A DNA stretch of 64,000 nucleotides from assembly GCF_003075075.1 (NCBI RefSeq), contig NZ_QCYM01000003.1:1-64000 (forward strand). Reading direction: 5' to 3'. Each line of letters begins with the position of its first letter. Position 1 is the stretch's first letter. The notes beneath the pieces are model-generated. The model did no database searches, was not told the origin of the DNA, and was given only the letters and a program-made list of their open reading frames with translations. This stretch comes from Labrenzia sp. 011. Its GTDB lineage: Bacteria; Pseudomonadota; Alphaproteobacteria; Rhizobiales; Stappiaceae. The position numbers and the translations under genes were made by a program. This document shows, one piece after another, positions 46,898 through 56,558 of this stretch.

Positions 46898-47321
46898 GCG
46901 GCTTTCAGGCGGATGTCTTTGCGGCGCGGTGCGGTTCGCTGCCGTGCCCGACAAGTCCGAAATGGGCGTGTGTCATTGTTCCATGTGCCGGCGCTGGACC
47001 GGTGGCGTGCTGATGGCCGTCGGCTGCAGCGATGTCCAGCTGGAAGGCAGGGAGGCACTCGGCATCTACAAGTCTTCCGACTACGGTGAGCGGGTGTTCT
47101 GCAAGGCGTGCGGAACGTCGCTGTTCTGGCGGATGTCCGACGGTTCGCATACCAGTGTTTCCGCCCAGGCCTTCGACGATTCGTCGGAATTCAAGTTCAC
47201 GACGGAAATCTTCGTCGACGAACAGCCGGCCAATTACGCCTTCGCCAACGACACGAGCAAGATGACAGGTCCGGAAGTCATAGCGTATTTCACCCAACAG
47301 CAGGATCCTCAACATGGCTGA
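46890..47321 (+). CDS. GFA-family protein (glutathione-dependent formaldehyde-activating type) inside the nuo operon
   Basis: The 143-aa protein has the GFA/CENP-V fold with its zinc cysteines: [23 protein letters not shown] and [13 protein letters not shown]. The founding member Gfa was proposed to speed formaldehyde-glutathione adduct formation, but most family members have unknown substrates. It sits between nuoC and nuoD, overlapping nuoD by eight bases, so it must be co-translated with complex I genes. This is not a standard nuo position. The link to complex I function, if any, is unknown; it may be a passenger. Confidence 0.9.
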   Translation: MAERLSGGCLCGAVRFAAVPDKSEMGVCHCSMCRRWTGGVLMAVGCSDVQLEGREALGIYKSSDYGERVFCKACGTSLFWRMSDGSHTSVSAQAFDDSSEFKFTTEIFVDEQPANYAFANDTSKMTGPEVIAYFTQQQDPQHG

Positions 47322-48498
47322 GGCTCAGGTACGGAATTTCAACATCAACTTCGGTCCGCAGCACCCGGCGGCCCATGGCGTTCTGCGTCTGGTGCTGGAG
47401 CTTGACGGTGAGGTCGTGACACGTGTGGATCCGCATATCGGGTTGCTCCATCGCGGTACGGAAAAGCTGATCGAGCAGAAGACCTATCTGCAGGCGGTGC
47501 CGTATTTCGATCGCCTCGACTATGTGGCGCCGATGAACCAGGAGCATGCCTTCGCCCTGGCCGTGGAGCGGATGCTTGGCATCCAGGTGCCGAAACGCGG
47601 TCAGCTGGTACGTGTGCTTTTCTCGGAAATCGGCCGGATCCTGTCCCACCTGTTGAACGTGACCACCCAGGCAATGGATGTGGGCGCGCTGACGCCGCCG
47701 CTCTGGGGCTTCGAGCCGCGCGAAGAGCTGATGGTGTTTTACGAGCGCGCCTGCGGTGCCCGCATGCATGCGGCCTATGTGCGCCCGGGCGGGGTTCACC
47801 AGGACCTGCCGCGCGACCTGCTCGACGATATCTGGGATTTCTGCGATCCCTTCCTGCAGACGCTTGACGACATCGAAGGTCTTCTGACCGACAACCGCAT
47901 CTTCAAGCAGCGCAATGTCGATATCGGCGTGGTCGATCTGGACGATGCCTGGGCCTGGGGTTTTTCCGGCGTCATGGTTCGCGGCTCCGGTGCGGCCTGG
48001 GACCTGCGCAAGTCGCAGCCCTATGAATGTTATTCCGAGCTTGATTTCGACATTCCGATCGGCAAGAACGGCGACTGTTACGACCGTTACCTGATCCGCA
48101 TGGAAGAAATGCGCCAGTCGGTGCGGATCATGAAGCAGTGTCTGGAAAAGCTGACGGTGGAAACCGGCCCGGTGTCCGCAACCGACGGCAAGATCGTGCC
48201 GCCGAAGCGTGGTGAAATGAAGCGCTCGATGGAAGCGCTCATTCATCACTTCAAGCTCTACACCGAAGGCTTCCATGTGCCGGCCGGTGAGGTTTACGCG
48301 GCCGTCGAAGCGCCGAAAGGTGAATTCGGTGTCTATCTGGTCGCCGATGGCACCAACAAGCCCTACCGCTGCAAGATCAAGGCGCCGGGGTATGCCCACC
48401 TTCAGGCAATGGATTTTCTGTGCCGGGGCCATATGCTCGCCGACGTCTCGGCGGTGCTGGGGTCCATGGACATCGTGTTCGGTGAGGTAGACCGCTGA
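47314..48498 (+). CDS. nuoD: NADH-quinone oxidoreductase subunit D
   Basis: The 394-aa 49-kDa subunit forms the quinone-binding pocket with NuoB. Motifs are [15 protein letters not shown] (quinone-site His), [26 protein letters not shown], and the C-terminal signature [11 protein letters not shown]...[15 protein letters not shown] with the end [10 protein letters not shown]. The length and ends fit the family. Its stop overlaps the start of a 26-codon ORF. Confidence 0.97.
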   Translation: MAEAQVRNFNINFGPQHPAAHGVLRLVLELDGEVVTRVDPHIGLLHRGTEKLIEQKTYLQAVPYFDRLDYVAPMNQEHAFALAVERMLGIQVPKRGQLVRVLFSEIGRILSHLLNVTTQAMDVGALTPPLWGFEPREELMVFYERACGARMHAAYVRPGGVHQDLPRDLLDDIWDFCDPFLQTLDDIEGLLTDNRIFKQRNVDIGVVDLDDAWAWGFSGVMVRGSGAAWDLRKSQPYECYSELDFDIPIGKNGDCYDRYLIRMEEMRQSVRIMKQCLEKLTVETGPVSATDGKIVPPKRGEMKRSMEALIHHFKLYTEGFHVPAGEVYAAVEAPKGEFGVYLVADGTNKPYRCKIKAPGYAHLQAMDFLCRGHMLADVSAVLGSMDIVFGEVDR

Positions 48499-48578
48499 TG
48501 ATGCGGGCCGCCCACCAGAAATATTCGACCCTGGCAGCCGCCCGTCCGGCTCCGGTCACCTTGAAAGAACGGGGATAG
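48498..48578 (+). CDS. Possible 26-aa ORF between nuoD and nuoE
   Basis: ATG 48498 overlaps the nuoD stop by one base (TGATG), so it can be translated by reinitiation. The frame reads [20 protein letters not shown] and ends KERG at 48578, four bases before nuoE. The ribosome-binding site for nuoE (GAACGGGG) lies in its last codons, so its main effect may be to couple nuoD and nuoE translation. Confidence 0.3.
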   Translation: MMRAAHQKYSTLAAARPAPVTLKERG

Positions 48579-48582
48579 CACC

Positions 48583-49896
48583 ATGGCAGTTCGTCGACTT
48601 GCCGCGGAACAACCAGACAGCTTCGAATTCACCGAGGCGAATCTCGCGTGGGCGAAGAAGCTGATCGATCGTTATCCGGCCGGCCGCCAGGCCTCCGCGG
48701 TCATTCCGCTTTTGTGGCGTGCCCAGGAGCAGAACGACGGCTGGGTGAGCGAGCCGGCGATTCGCTACATCGCGAACCTGCTGGACATGCCCAATATCCG
48801 CGTTCTGGAAGTGGCGACCTTCTACACCATGTTCCAGCTTCAGCCGGTCGGCAAGAAGGCTCATATCCAGGTATGCGGCACCACGCCCTGCCAGCTGCGC
48901 GGCTCGGAAGACCTGATCAAGATCTGCCAGTCCCGGATCGCCAAGCACATGCACGAGATTTCCGAGGACGGAATGTTCTCGTGGGAAGAGGTCGAATGCC
49001 TGGGCGCCTGCGTCAACGCGCCGATGGTTCAGATCTTCAAGGACACCTACGAGGATCTGACGCCGGAGAGCTTCAACCAGCTGATCGATGATATCGCAGC
49101 GGGAAAGGAAGTGACGCCGGGTCCGCAGAACGGTCGCCGTTTCGCCATGGCCGAGGGCGGTCAGACGACACTGTCGGAAATCGATGACAGCACCAAGGGC
49201 GAACTTCCCGTCGCTCACATCGTTGACGGTGCCGAAAAGGCGTCTCATGCGTTTGCCGGTGCGGCAATCAATGCGGGCGGCAACGATTTTGACGGCGTTC
49301 CGACGCCGGCAGAGGATGCGGTTGCACGGGTTCGGGCGGAAGTTGCGGCCAGGGCCGACAAGGAGCCGGTTGAAAATCCGGCTGCATCCGCACCGAAGAA
49401 GGCCGCTCCGGATACGAAGCCTGCCGTGAAGGCGAAAAAGGCCGGTGCCGAGCCGGAGACAAAAGCTTCAACTCCCGAGGCGCGCGCCGAAAACAAGGGG
49501 CGTCCCGATGCGGAGGGGCGTACCGAGGTGGAGGTCGCCCGGTCGGCCGACACCAGCGGTGCCACCGCGGGGGACAAGGCTGCGGCCGGTGAGGAAAAGG
49601 CTCCGGAAATCCTCAAGCAAGCCCGGGATGGCAAGCCTGACGATCTGAAAAGGCTCAAGGGCGTTGGGCCGAAACTGGAAGCGACGCTCAATGAACTCGG
49701 CTTTTTCCATTTCGACCAGGTTGCAAGCTGGGGACCTCAGGAGATTGCCTGGGTCGACAACCGGCTGAAGTTCAAGGGCCGGATCGAACGGGACGGCTGG
49801 ATCGAACAGGCCAGAATTCTCGCCTCCGGCGAGGATACGGAATTTTCCAAGCGTGTGGATGCCGGTGAAGTGGCCTCCTCCAAGAGCGAAGACTAG
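48583..49896 (+). CDS. nuoE: NADH-quinone oxidoreductase subunit E with C-terminal helix-hairpin-helix extension
   Basis: This 24-kDa subunit carries the [2Fe-2S] cluster N1a of the NADH module. Residues about 1-200 are the thioredoxin-like core with ligands in [14 protein letters not shown] and [12 protein letters not shown]. The usual protein ends there. This one is 437 aa: a long Ala/Lys/Glu-rich low-complexity linker (about 235-345) leads to a C-terminal domain (about 350-430) with [19 protein letters not shown], a helix-hairpin-helix-like motif, and [19 protein letters not shown]. Such extensions are known in Rhizobiales; the role is unknown. Confidence 0.95.
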   Translation: MAVRRLAAEQPDSFEFTEANLAWAKKLIDRYPAGRQASAVIPLLWRAQEQNDGWVSEPAIRYIANLLDMPNIRVLEVATFYTMFQLQPVGKKAHIQVCGTTPCQLRGSEDLIKICQSRIAKHMHEISEDGMFSWEEVECLGACVNAPMVQIFKDTYEDLTPESFNQLIDDIAAGKEVTPGPQNGRRFAMAEGGQTTLSEIDDSTKGELPVAHIVDGAEKASHAFAGAAINAGGNDFDGVPTPAEDAVARVRAEVAARADKEPVENPAASAPKKAAPDTKPAVKAKKAGAEPETKASTPEARAENKGRPDAEGRTEVEVARSADTSGATAGDKAAAGEEKAPEILKQARDGKPDDLKRLKGVGPKLEATLNELGFFHFDQVASWGPQEIAWVDNRLKFKGRIERDGWIEQARILASGEDTEFSKRVDAGEVASSKSED

Positions 49897-49905
49897 GGGG
49901 AAGAG

Positions 49906-51207
49906 ATGCTGAAAGATCAGGATCGGATCTTCACCAACATATACGGTCTGCATGACTGGGGACTGGAAGGCGCGAAGAAGCGCGGCCAGTGGGACAACAC
50001 CCGCGCCCTGATCGACAAGGGGCGCGACTGGATCGTCCAGGAGATGAAGGACTCCGGCCTGCGCGGCCGTGGCGGGGCGGGCTTTCCGACCGGCCTGAAG
50101 TGGTCCTTCATGCCCAAGGAATCCGATGGCCGTCCGGCCTATCTGGTGGTCAACGCCGACGAATCCGAACCGGGTACCTGCAAGGACCGCGAGATCCTGC
50201 GCCACGACCCGCATACGCTGGTCGAGGGCTGCCTGATTGCCGGTTTCGCCATGGGGGCGATTGCCGCCTATATCTATGTGCGCGGCGAATTCATCCGCGA
50301 GCGCGAACGCCTGCAGGCGGCCATCGACCAGGCCTACGATGCAGGGCTGATCGGCAAGAACAACAAGAACGGCTACGATTTCGACATCTATGTTCACCAC
50401 GGTGCCGGCGCCTATATCTGCGGTGAGGAAACCGCGCTGCTGGAGAGCCTGGAAGGCAAGAAGGGCCAGCCGCGTCTGAAGCCGCCGTTCCCGGCCAATG
50501 TGGGCCTTTACGGCTGCCCGACGACAGTGAACAACGTGGAGTCGATCGCCGTTGCGCCGACCATCCTGCGGCGCGGCGCGGCATGGTTCTCCGCGCTCGG
50601 CAAACCGAACAACACCGGCACGAAGCTCTTCTGCGTTTCCGGCCACGTCAATCAGCCGGCGACCTTCGAGGAAGAGCTGGGCGTTCCCTTTTCCGAGATG
50701 ATCGACAAGCATTGCGGCGGAATTCGCGGCGGCTGGGACAATCTTCTTGCGGTTATCCCCGGCGGTTCCTCCGTGCCCTGCTGCACGGCAGAGCAGATCA
50801 AGGATGCCGCGATGGACTTCGATACCCTGCGCGGGATGGGGTCCGGCCTCGGCACGGCTGCGGTGATCGTCATGGACAAGTCCACGGACATCATCAAAGC
50901 CATCGCGCGGCTGAGCTATTTCTACAAGCACGAGAGCTGCGGCCAGTGCACGCCGTGCCGGGAGGGCACCGGCTGGATGTGGCGTGTCATGGAGCGCATG
51001 GTTCGCGGCGAATCCTCCTACGAGGAGATCGACATGCTCTTCAAGGTGACCAAACAGGTCGAAGGGCATACGATCTGCGCACTCGGCGATGCGGCTGCAT
51101 GGCCGATTCAGGGGCTGATCAAGAACTTCCGACCGGTCATCGAGCAGCGCATCGACGAATTCGTCGCCAGATCGAAACCGGCCTCGACGATGGTCGCGGC
51201 GGAGTGA
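49906..51207 (+). CDS. nuoF: NADH-quinone oxidoreductase subunit F
   Basis: The 433-aa 51-kDa subunit binds NADH and FMN and cluster N3. Motifs are [19 protein letters not shown] (NADH/FMN site), [32 protein letters not shown] (FMN) and the 4Fe-4S ligands in [15 protein letters not shown] plus the distant Cys in [13 protein letters not shown]. Starts nine bases after nuoE with GGGGGAAGAG as ribosome-binding site. Confidence 0.98.
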   Translation: MLKDQDRIFTNIYGLHDWGLEGAKKRGQWDNTRALIDKGRDWIVQEMKDSGLRGRGGAGFPTGLKWSFMPKESDGRPAYLVVNADESEPGTCKDREILRHDPHTLVEGCLIAGFAMGAIAAYIYVRGEFIRERERLQAAIDQAYDAGLIGKNNKNGYDFDIYVHHGAGAYICGEETALLESLEGKKGQPRLKPPFPANVGLYGCPTTVNNVESIAVAPTILRRGAAWFSALGKPNNTGTKLFCVSGHVNQPATFEEELGVPFSEMIDKHCGGIRGGWDNLLAVIPGGSSVPCCTAEQIKDAAMDFDTLRGMGSGLGTAAVIVMDKSTDIIKAIARLSYFYKHESCGQCTPCREGTGWMWRVMERMVRGESSYEEIDMLFKVTKQVEGHTICALGDAAAWPIQGLIKNFRPVIEQRIDEFVARSKPASTMVAAE

Positions 51208-51211
51208 GGCG

Positions 51212-51457
51212 ATGAACATCCACCACGAGAAACACTGTCTGAAGGCAAGCGATGCGGATCTGTCCGGATGCCGTTTTGACGACATGACTCTTTCCGGTGG
51301 ACGCTATGACAACGTCTATATGGCGGGCCTACAGGTGATCAGCGCCGATCTGGCAGGTACCTCCATCAGCCAGAGCCGCCTGGATGGCATGACCATCAAC
51401 GGCATTGAAGTGACCGAACTGCTGGCCGCCTTCGAAGCGGCACAAGAGGCTATGTGA
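51212..51457 (+). CDS. Small pentapeptide-repeat-like protein between nuoF and nuoG
   Basis: The 81-aa soluble protein ([20 protein letters not shown]) has loosely repeated A(D/N)LSG-like pentads ([36 protein letters not shown]), suggesting a short right-handed beta-helix, followed by a helix ([15 protein letters not shown]). It begins four bases after nuoF and overlaps nuoG by one base, so it is embedded in the translational chain. Not a recognised complex I subunit. It could act in assembly of the NADH module, which is built from the genes on either side; that is inference. Confidence 0.8.
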   Translation: MNIHHEKHCLKASDADLSGCRFDDMTLSGGRYDNVYMAGLQVISADLAGTSISQSRLDGMTINGIEVTELLAAFEAAQEAM

Positions 51458-53520
51458 TGACAAAACTGATCATCGACGGCAATGAAGTGGATGTTCCGGC
51501 GGATTACACGCTGCTTCAGGCCTGTGAAGAGGCGGGCGCCGAGGTTCCGCGCTTTTGCTATCACGACCGGCTGTCGATTGCCGGCAACTGCCGCATGTGC
51601 CTGGTGGAAGTGAAGGGCGGGCCGCCCAAGCCGACCGCCTCCTGCGCCATGGGCGTGAAGGATCTGCGCCCCGGACCGAACGGCGAGCCGCCGGTGGTGG
51701 AAACGAAATCCGAGATGGTCAAGAAGGCCCGCGAAGGGGTGATGGAGTTTCTGCTCATCAATCATCCGCTGGATTGCCCGATCTGCGACCAGGGCGGCGA
51801 ATGCGACCTGCAGGACCAGGCGATGGCCTACGGTGTCGACGGATCCAGGTTCAACGAAAACAAGCGTGCGGTCGAGAACAAGGAAATCGGTCCGCTGATC
51901 AAGACGATCATGACCCGCTGCATCCACTGCACGCGCTGTGTCCGCTTCACCACGGAAGTCTGCGGCGTGGCCGACATGGGCCTGATCGGCCGTGGCGAGG
52001 ACGCCGAGATCACCACCTATCTGGAAGCGGCGCTGTCCTCCGAAATGCAGGGCAATGTCGCCGATCTGTGCCCGGTCGGCGCGCTGACGCACAAGCCTTA
52101 CGAATTCCATGCCCGTCCCTGGGAGCTGACCAAGACCGAAAGCATCGACGTGATGGACGCGGTCGGTTCGGCCATCCGGGTCGATACGCGCGGCAAGGAA
52201 GTCATGCGCGTGATGCCCCGGCTCAACGAGGAGGTCAACGAAGAGTGGATCTCCGACAAGACCCGTTACATCTGGGACGGACTGAAGACCCAGCGGCTTG
52301 ACCGGCCCTATGCCAGGAAAGACGGAAAGCTGCAGCCGGTGTCCTGGTCCGAAGCCTTCGGGATCATCGCCGACAAGGTGAAGGCGGCTAAGGCGGAGCG
52401 TATCGGTGCGCTCGCCGGACAGCTTTCCGGCGTCGAGGAAATGTTCGCGCTGAAGAGCCTGATGGACAAGCTCGGCGTTGCCAGTATCGACAGCCGCCCC
52501 CCGGGATCACCGCTGCATCCGAACAATGGCCGTGCCAGCTACATCTTCAATTCCACGATCCAGGGGATCGAAGAGGCCGACGCGATCGTCCTGATCGGCA
52601 CCAATCCCCGTCAGGAAGCTCCGGTTCTCAATGCGCGCATCCGCAAGCGCTGGTCGCGCGGCGATGTGCGGATCGGCCTCATCGGCGAAAACGCCGATCT
52701 GACCTATCCGGTCGATTATCTCGGTGCCGGTCCTGACAGCCTCAAGCAGTTGACCGACCATGCGCCGGCCAAGGCCGAACGTCCGATGTTCATCGTTGGT
52801 CAGGGCGCGCTCAACCGGCCGGACGGCGCCGAAGTTCTGGCGGCGATTGCGGCGGCGGCAAAGTCTCTCGGCGTCATCAGGGACGGCTGGAACGGCTTCA
52901 ACATTCTGCATACGGAAGCCGCCCAGGTGGGCGCGCTTGATATCGGTTTCGTTCCGGGCGAGGGCGGCAAGGATACGGCCGCCATGCTGGAGCCGGGTGC
53001 GCTCGATGTGCTGTTCCTGCTGGGTGTCGATGAAGTCGAGGTTCCCGCCGGCGCATTTGTGGTCTATCAGGGCACGCATGGCGACCGGGGCGCACATCGC
53101 GCCGACGTGATCCTGCCGGGTGCTGCCTATACGGAAAAATCAGCGATCTACGTCAATACCGAAGGCCGCGTCCAGATGGGCGATCGGGCTGCCTTCCCGC
53201 CGGGCGACGCCCGGGAGGACTGGGCGATCCTGCGGGCGCTGTCCGCAAGCCTCGGCCAGACCCTGGAGTTCGATACGCTGAACGAACTGCGCTCGAAGCT
53301 GTTCGAAGCCGTGCCGCACATGATGGGCATCGACGCGGTCGAAGCGGGCGAGGCCGCGGATATCGACAAACTGGCCAATGCAAAGGCCAAAATGAACAGC
53401 GCCGGATTTGCCAATGCGATCCGGGACTTTTATCTGACCAATCCGATCGCTCGCGCGTCCAAGGTGATGGCGGAGTGCTCGGCGCTCGCCAGAACGCGGG
53501 CGGCGGAAGCCGCAGAATAA
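51457..53520 (+). CDS. nuoG: NADH-quinone oxidoreductase subunit G
   Basis: The 687-aa 75-kDa subunit carries several Fe-S clusters on the path from NADH to quinone. The N-terminal ferredoxin domain holds 2Fe-2S ligands ([27 protein letters not shown]), then the His-Cys3 cluster ([18 protein letters not shown]) and 4Fe-4S cluster ([17 protein letters not shown] with a later CPVGAL). The rest is a molybdopterin-oxidoreductase-like domain without cofactor. ATG 51457 has AGAGG eight bases upstream; the GTG one codon before is less likely. Confidence 0.97.
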   Translation: MTKLIIDGNEVDVPADYTLLQACEEAGAEVPRFCYHDRLSIAGNCRMCLVEVKGGPPKPTASCAMGVKDLRPGPNGEPPVVETKSEMVKKAREGVMEFLLINHPLDCPICDQGGECDLQDQAMAYGVDGSRFNENKRAVENKEIGPLIKTIMTRCIHCTRCVRFTTEVCGVADMGLIGRGEDAEITTYLEAALSSEMQGNVADLCPVGALTHKPYEFHARPWELTKTESIDVMDAVGSAIRVDTRGKEVMRVMPRLNEEVNEEWISDKTRYIWDGLKTQRLDRPYARKDGKLQPVSWSEAFGIIADKVKAAKAERIGALAGQLSGVEEMFALKSLMDKLGVASIDSRPPGSPLHPNNGRASYIFNSTIQGIEEADAIVLIGTNPRQEAPVLNARIRKRWSRGDVRIGLIGENADLTYPVDYLGAGPDSLKQLTDHAPAKAERPMFIVGQGALNRPDGAEVLAAIAAAAKSLGVIRDGWNGFNILHTEAAQVGALDIGFVPGEGGKDTAAMLEPGALDVLFLLGVDEVEVPAGAFVVYQGTHGDRGAHRADVILPGAAYTEKSAIYVNTEGRVQMGDRAAFPPGDAREDWAILRALSASLGQTLEFDTLNELRSKLFEAVPHMMGIDAVEAGEAADIDKLANAKAKMNSAGFANAIRDFYLTNPIARASKVMAECSALARTRAAEAAE

Positions 53521-53536
53521 GGGGTAGGGGACCGAT

Positions 53537-54595
53537 ATGGCTGAGTTCATGACGACCTACGGTCTGCCGTTCCTGTGGATGGCATTCCAGAGCATCCTGC
53601 TGATGGTCGTGCTCCTGGTGATTGTTGCATACGTTCTTTACGCGGACCGCAAGATCTGGGCGGCCGTTCAGATCCGGCGCGGACCGAATGTGGTCGGGCC
53701 CTGGGGCCTTTTGCAGAGTTTTGCCGACCTTCTGAAATTCGTTCTGAAGGAGCCCGTCATTCCGGCGGGATCGAACAAGATCCTGTTCCTGCTGGCGCCG
53801 CTGGTGTCGGTTCTGCTGGCACTGGCCGCCTGGGCGGTCATTCCGGTCGCCGACGGCTGGGTGATCGCCAACATCAATGTGGGTGTCCTGTTCGTTTTCG
53901 CCGTGTCCTCGCTTGAGGTCTACGGGGTGATCATCGGTGGCTGGGCCTCGAACTCCAAGTATCCCTTCCTGTCGGCGCTGCGTTCGGCGGCGCAGATGGT
54001 GTCCTATGAGGTATCCATCGGCTTCGTGATCGTCACGGTGCTTCTGTGCGCGGGCACGCTGAACCTGTCCGGCATCGTGCTTTCCCAGGAAACGGGTCTT
54101 GCCAATCTGCTCGGCGTGCCGTGGCTGTCCTTCCTGAACTGGTACTGGCTGCCGCTGTTCCCGATGTTCGTGGTGTTCTTCATCTCGGCGCTGGCGGAAA
54201 CCAACCGTCCGCCGTTCGATCTGGCGGAAGCCGAATCGGAACTGGTTGCCGGCTTCATGGTCGAATACGGTTCTACGCCGTACATGATGTTCATGCTGGG
54301 CGAGTATGTCGCCATCTGCCTGATGTGCGCGCTCATGAGCATCTTCTTCATGGGCGGCTGGCTGCCGCCGTTCGATTTCGCACCCTTCACCTGGGTTCCG
54401 GGCATCGTCTGGTTCCTGCTGAAATGTTTCCTCGGCTTCTTCATGTTCGCCATGGTGAAGGCGATGGTTCCGCGTTACCGCTATGACCAGCTCATGCGCC
54501 TCGGCTGGAAGGTGTTCCTGCCACTGTCGCTCGGCATGGTCGTGATCGTCGCCGCCGTGCTGATGATCATGGGCTGGGCACCGGGCTCGGTGTGA
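53537..54595 (+). CDS. nuoH: NADH-quinone oxidoreductase subunit H
   Basis: This 352-aa membrane subunit joins the peripheral and membrane arms and lines the quinone entry. About eight helices are visible. Signatures are [56 protein letters not shown] and [20 protein letters not shown] (each read in pieces). Its stop overlaps the next small gene by four bases. Confidence 0.97.
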   Translation: MAEFMTTYGLPFLWMAFQSILLMVVLLVIVAYVLYADRKIWAAVQIRRGPNVVGPWGLLQSFADLLKFVLKEPVIPAGSNKILFLLAPLVSVLLALAAWAVIPVADGWVIANINVGVLFVFAVSSLEVYGVIIGGWASNSKYPFLSALRSAAQMVSYEVSIGFVIVTVLLCAGTLNLSGIVLSQETGLANLLGVPWLSFLNWYWLPLFPMFVVFFISALAETNRPPFDLAEAESELVAGFMVEYGSTPYMMFMLGEYVAICLMCALMSIFFMGGWLPPFDFAPFTWVPGIVWFLLKCFLGFFMFAMVKAMVPRYRYDQLMRLGWKVFLPLSLGMVVIVAAVLMIMGWAPGSV

Positions 54596-54828
54596 GCATT
54601 TCGCTGGCAGGTGCGATTGCCGCCGCCGTCGGCCTTTATGTGGGCTGGCTCGACTGGAAGATCCTCAAGGGGCTCCTTCAGGCGGCGGAAGCGAAAAACA
54701 GACAGGCCGGAGGCGACGGTGGCGTCCCGGCAAGGTACAAGACGCTTCTGGGCGTCGTGATTTTTGTAGTTCCGGTGATCGGCTTTCCGGTGATCGGGTA
54801 TTGGGCCGCCAGCGCGCTGGTCGGTTGA
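54592..54828 (+). CDS. Small two-helix membrane protein between nuoH and nuoI
   Basis: The 78-aa protein starts at GTG 54592, overlapping the nuoH stop (GTGA). It has two hydrophobic segments, [17 protein letters not shown] near the N-terminus and [20 protein letters not shown] near the C-terminus, joined by a charged loop ([20 protein letters not shown]). No family recognised. The tight overlap and 21-base gap to nuoI show it belongs to the nuo transcript. It could be a supernumerary subunit or assembly factor; the sequence does not decide. Confidence 0.75.
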   Translation: MSISLAGAIAAAVGLYVGWLDWKILKGLLQAAEAKNRQAGGDGGVPARYKTLLGVVIFVVPVIGFPVIGYWAASALVG

Positions 54829-54849
54829 GGAAAGAGAGGCAAAAAAGCG

Positions 54850-55338
54850 ATGGGACTTAATCAAGCCGTCAAATCGCTGTTTCTGCAGGAGTTTGTGTCG
54901 GCATTCATTCTGGCGATGCGTTACTTCTTCAAGCCGAAGCCGACAATCAACTATCCCTTCGAAAAGGGACCGGTGAGCCCGCGTTTTCGCGGCGAACACG
55001 CCTTGCGCCGTTATCCGAACGGCGAGGAGCGCTGCATCGCCTGCAAACTCTGCGAGGCGATCTGTCCTGCGCAGGCGATCACCATCGAGGCCGGTCCGCG
55101 GCGCAACGACGGCACCCGCCGGACGACGCGTTACGACATCGACATGGTCAAATGCATCTATTGCGGTTTCTGCCAGGAAGCCTGTCCGGTGGATGCGATC
55201 GTCGAGGGACCGAATTTCGAATTCGCGACGGAAACCCGCGAGGAGCTTTATTACGACAAGGAAAAGCTGCTCGCGAACGGGGACCGATGGGAACGTGAAA
55301 TCGCCCGAAACATTGAAATGGACGCTCCTTATCGCTAG
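54850..55338 (+). CDS. nuoI: NADH-quinone oxidoreductase subunit I
   Basis: The 162-aa subunit carries two 4Fe-4S clusters (N6a, N6b) that feed cluster N2. The two ligand sets are [16 protein letters not shown] and [16 protein letters not shown]. An N-terminal amphipathic helix ([18 protein letters not shown]) anchors it to the membrane arm. GEERCIACK and the [11 protein letters not shown] lead-in fit the family. Confidence 0.97.
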   Translation: MGLNQAVKSLFLQEFVSAFILAMRYFFKPKPTINYPFEKGPVSPRFRGEHALRRYPNGEERCIACKLCEAICPAQAITIEAGPRRNDGTRRTTRYDIDMVKCIYCGFCQEACPVDAIVEGPNFEFATETREELYYDKEKLLANGDRWEREIARNIEMDAPYR

Positions 55339-55363
55339 GAGCTAACCGGACACTTCGAATTCC

Positions 55364-55383
55364 GCCCGGCAATCCGGCCGGGC
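55364..55383 (+). other. Intercistronic hairpin between nuoI and nuoJ
   Basis: GCCCGGC (55364-55370) pairs with GCCGGGC (55377-55383) around AATCCG. No T-run; probably an mRNA stability or processing element rather than a terminator. Confidence 0.45.
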
Positions 55384-55428
55384 ACCGCACTTCCGGCCGA
55401 AAGGCCACACGACAGGCAGGTCTTAGAA

Positions 55429-56043
55429 ATGATCCTGAAAGCCCTCTTTTTCTACCTGTTTGCCGGCGTCACGGTGGCGTCAGCCTTCATGGTGATCGCA
55501 TCCCGCAACCCGGTGTCCTCGGTTCTGTTTCTGATTCTCGCCTTCGTGAACTCCGCAGGCCTGTTCATTCTGCTGGGGGCGGAATATCTCGCGTTGCTGC
55601 TGGTCGTTGTCTATGTGGGCGCGGTCGCGGTTCTGTTCCTGTTCGTGGTGATGATGCTGGACGTGGATTTCGTCGAACTTCGGCAGGGGTTCCTTCAGTA
55701 CATGCCGGTCGGGGCTCTGATCGGTCTTGTCCTTCTCGTCGAGCTGCTGATGGGGCTCGGTGCCTGGGTCATTGCGCCGGGGGTGCTCGGACACGGGGCC
55801 GAACCGATGCCTGCGCTGACCGAAACAAGCAACATCCAGGCGCTCGGGTCGGTGCTCTATACGAAATACATCTACTTCTTCCAGGTCGCGGGCCTGGTGC
55901 TGCTGGTGGCGATGATCGGGGCGATTGTCCTGACACTGCGCCACAAGCCGAATGTCAAACGTCAAAGCATTCCGGAACAGGTTGCGCGCACTCGCGAAAC
56001 CGCCGTCGAGGTCCGGAAGGTGGAGACGGGAAAAGGTATCTGA
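55429..56043 (+). CDS. nuoJ: NADH-quinone oxidoreductase subunit J
   Basis: The 204-aa membrane subunit has five helices, with the conserved third helix EYLALLLVVVYVGAVAVLFLFVVMML (in pieces) that contains the pi-bulge region near the E-channel. The charged C-terminal tail (PNVKRQSIPEQVARTRETAVEV) extends into the cytoplasm. It is followed by a 200-base gap before nuoK, unusual for this tightly packed operon. Confidence 0.96.
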   Translation: MILKALFFYLFAGVTVASAFMVIASRNPVSSVLFLILAFVNSAGLFILLGAEYLALLLVVVYVGAVAVLFLFVVMMLDVDFVELRQGFLQYMPVGALIGLVLLVELLMGLGAWVIAPGVLGHGAEPMPALTETSNIQALGSVLYTKYIYFFQVAGLVLLVAMIGAIVLTLRHKPNVKRQSIPEQVARTRETAVEVRKVETGKGI

Positions 56044-56173
56044 CGCGAACTCATTGCGTTTTCGGGGCGTCCTGCGGTCGAGCGATCACCGACGAGATGT
56101 TCCGGCACTTTAGAATCGGTCAGTTTTCTGCTTTTCCGGGGCAACTCGTGAAAGCAGGTTGATCTGGGAAAGC

Positions 56174-56208
56174 CCGGACACCGGCACGCTCCTCCGTGCG
56201 GTCTCCGG
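56174..56208 (+). other. Strong intercistronic hairpin between nuoJ and nuoK
   Basis: CCGGACACCGGCACG and CGTGCGGTCTCCGG form a 13-bp stem with one mismatch and one bulged G around the loop CTCCTC. It lies 35 bases before the nuoK ATG and lacks a T-run. Confidence 0.55.
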
Positions 56209-56243
56209 TTGGGGTTAAACGAGGGGAGCACGGCGAGGCGCCC

Positions 56244-56552
56244 ATGGAAATCGGTCTGTCGCACTATCTGTCGGTCGCGGCCATCCTGTTCACGATCGGG
56301 ATCTTCGGGATCTTCCTGAACAGGAAAAACGTGATTGTCATCCTGATGTCTATCGAACTGCTGCTGCTGTCGGTGAATATCAACTTTGTCGCCTTCTCGT
56401 CGTTTCTTGGCGACATGATGGGGCAGATCTTCACCATGCTGGTGCTGACCGTGGCCGCGTCCGAAGCGGCGATCGGCCTGGCGATCCTGGTGGTCTTCCA
56501 CCGGAACCGCGGTTCCATCGCCGTGGAAGACATCAACGTGATGAAAGGGTAG
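56244..56552 (+). CDS. nuoK: NADH-quinone oxidoreductase subunit K
   Basis: The 102-aa subunit has three membrane helices. The conserved Glu residues for proton transfer lie in [15 protein letters not shown] and [18 protein letters not shown] 56244 ([16 protein letters not shown]) gives the canonical length; the upstream open frame is not conserved. It sits six bases before nuoL. Confidence 0.96.
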   Translation: MEIGLSHYLSVAAILFTIGIFGIFLNRKNVIVILMSIELLLLSVNINFVAFSSFLGDMMGQIFTMLVLTVAASEAAIGLAILVVFHRNRGSIAVEDINVMKG

Positions 56553-56558
56553 GAGCTG

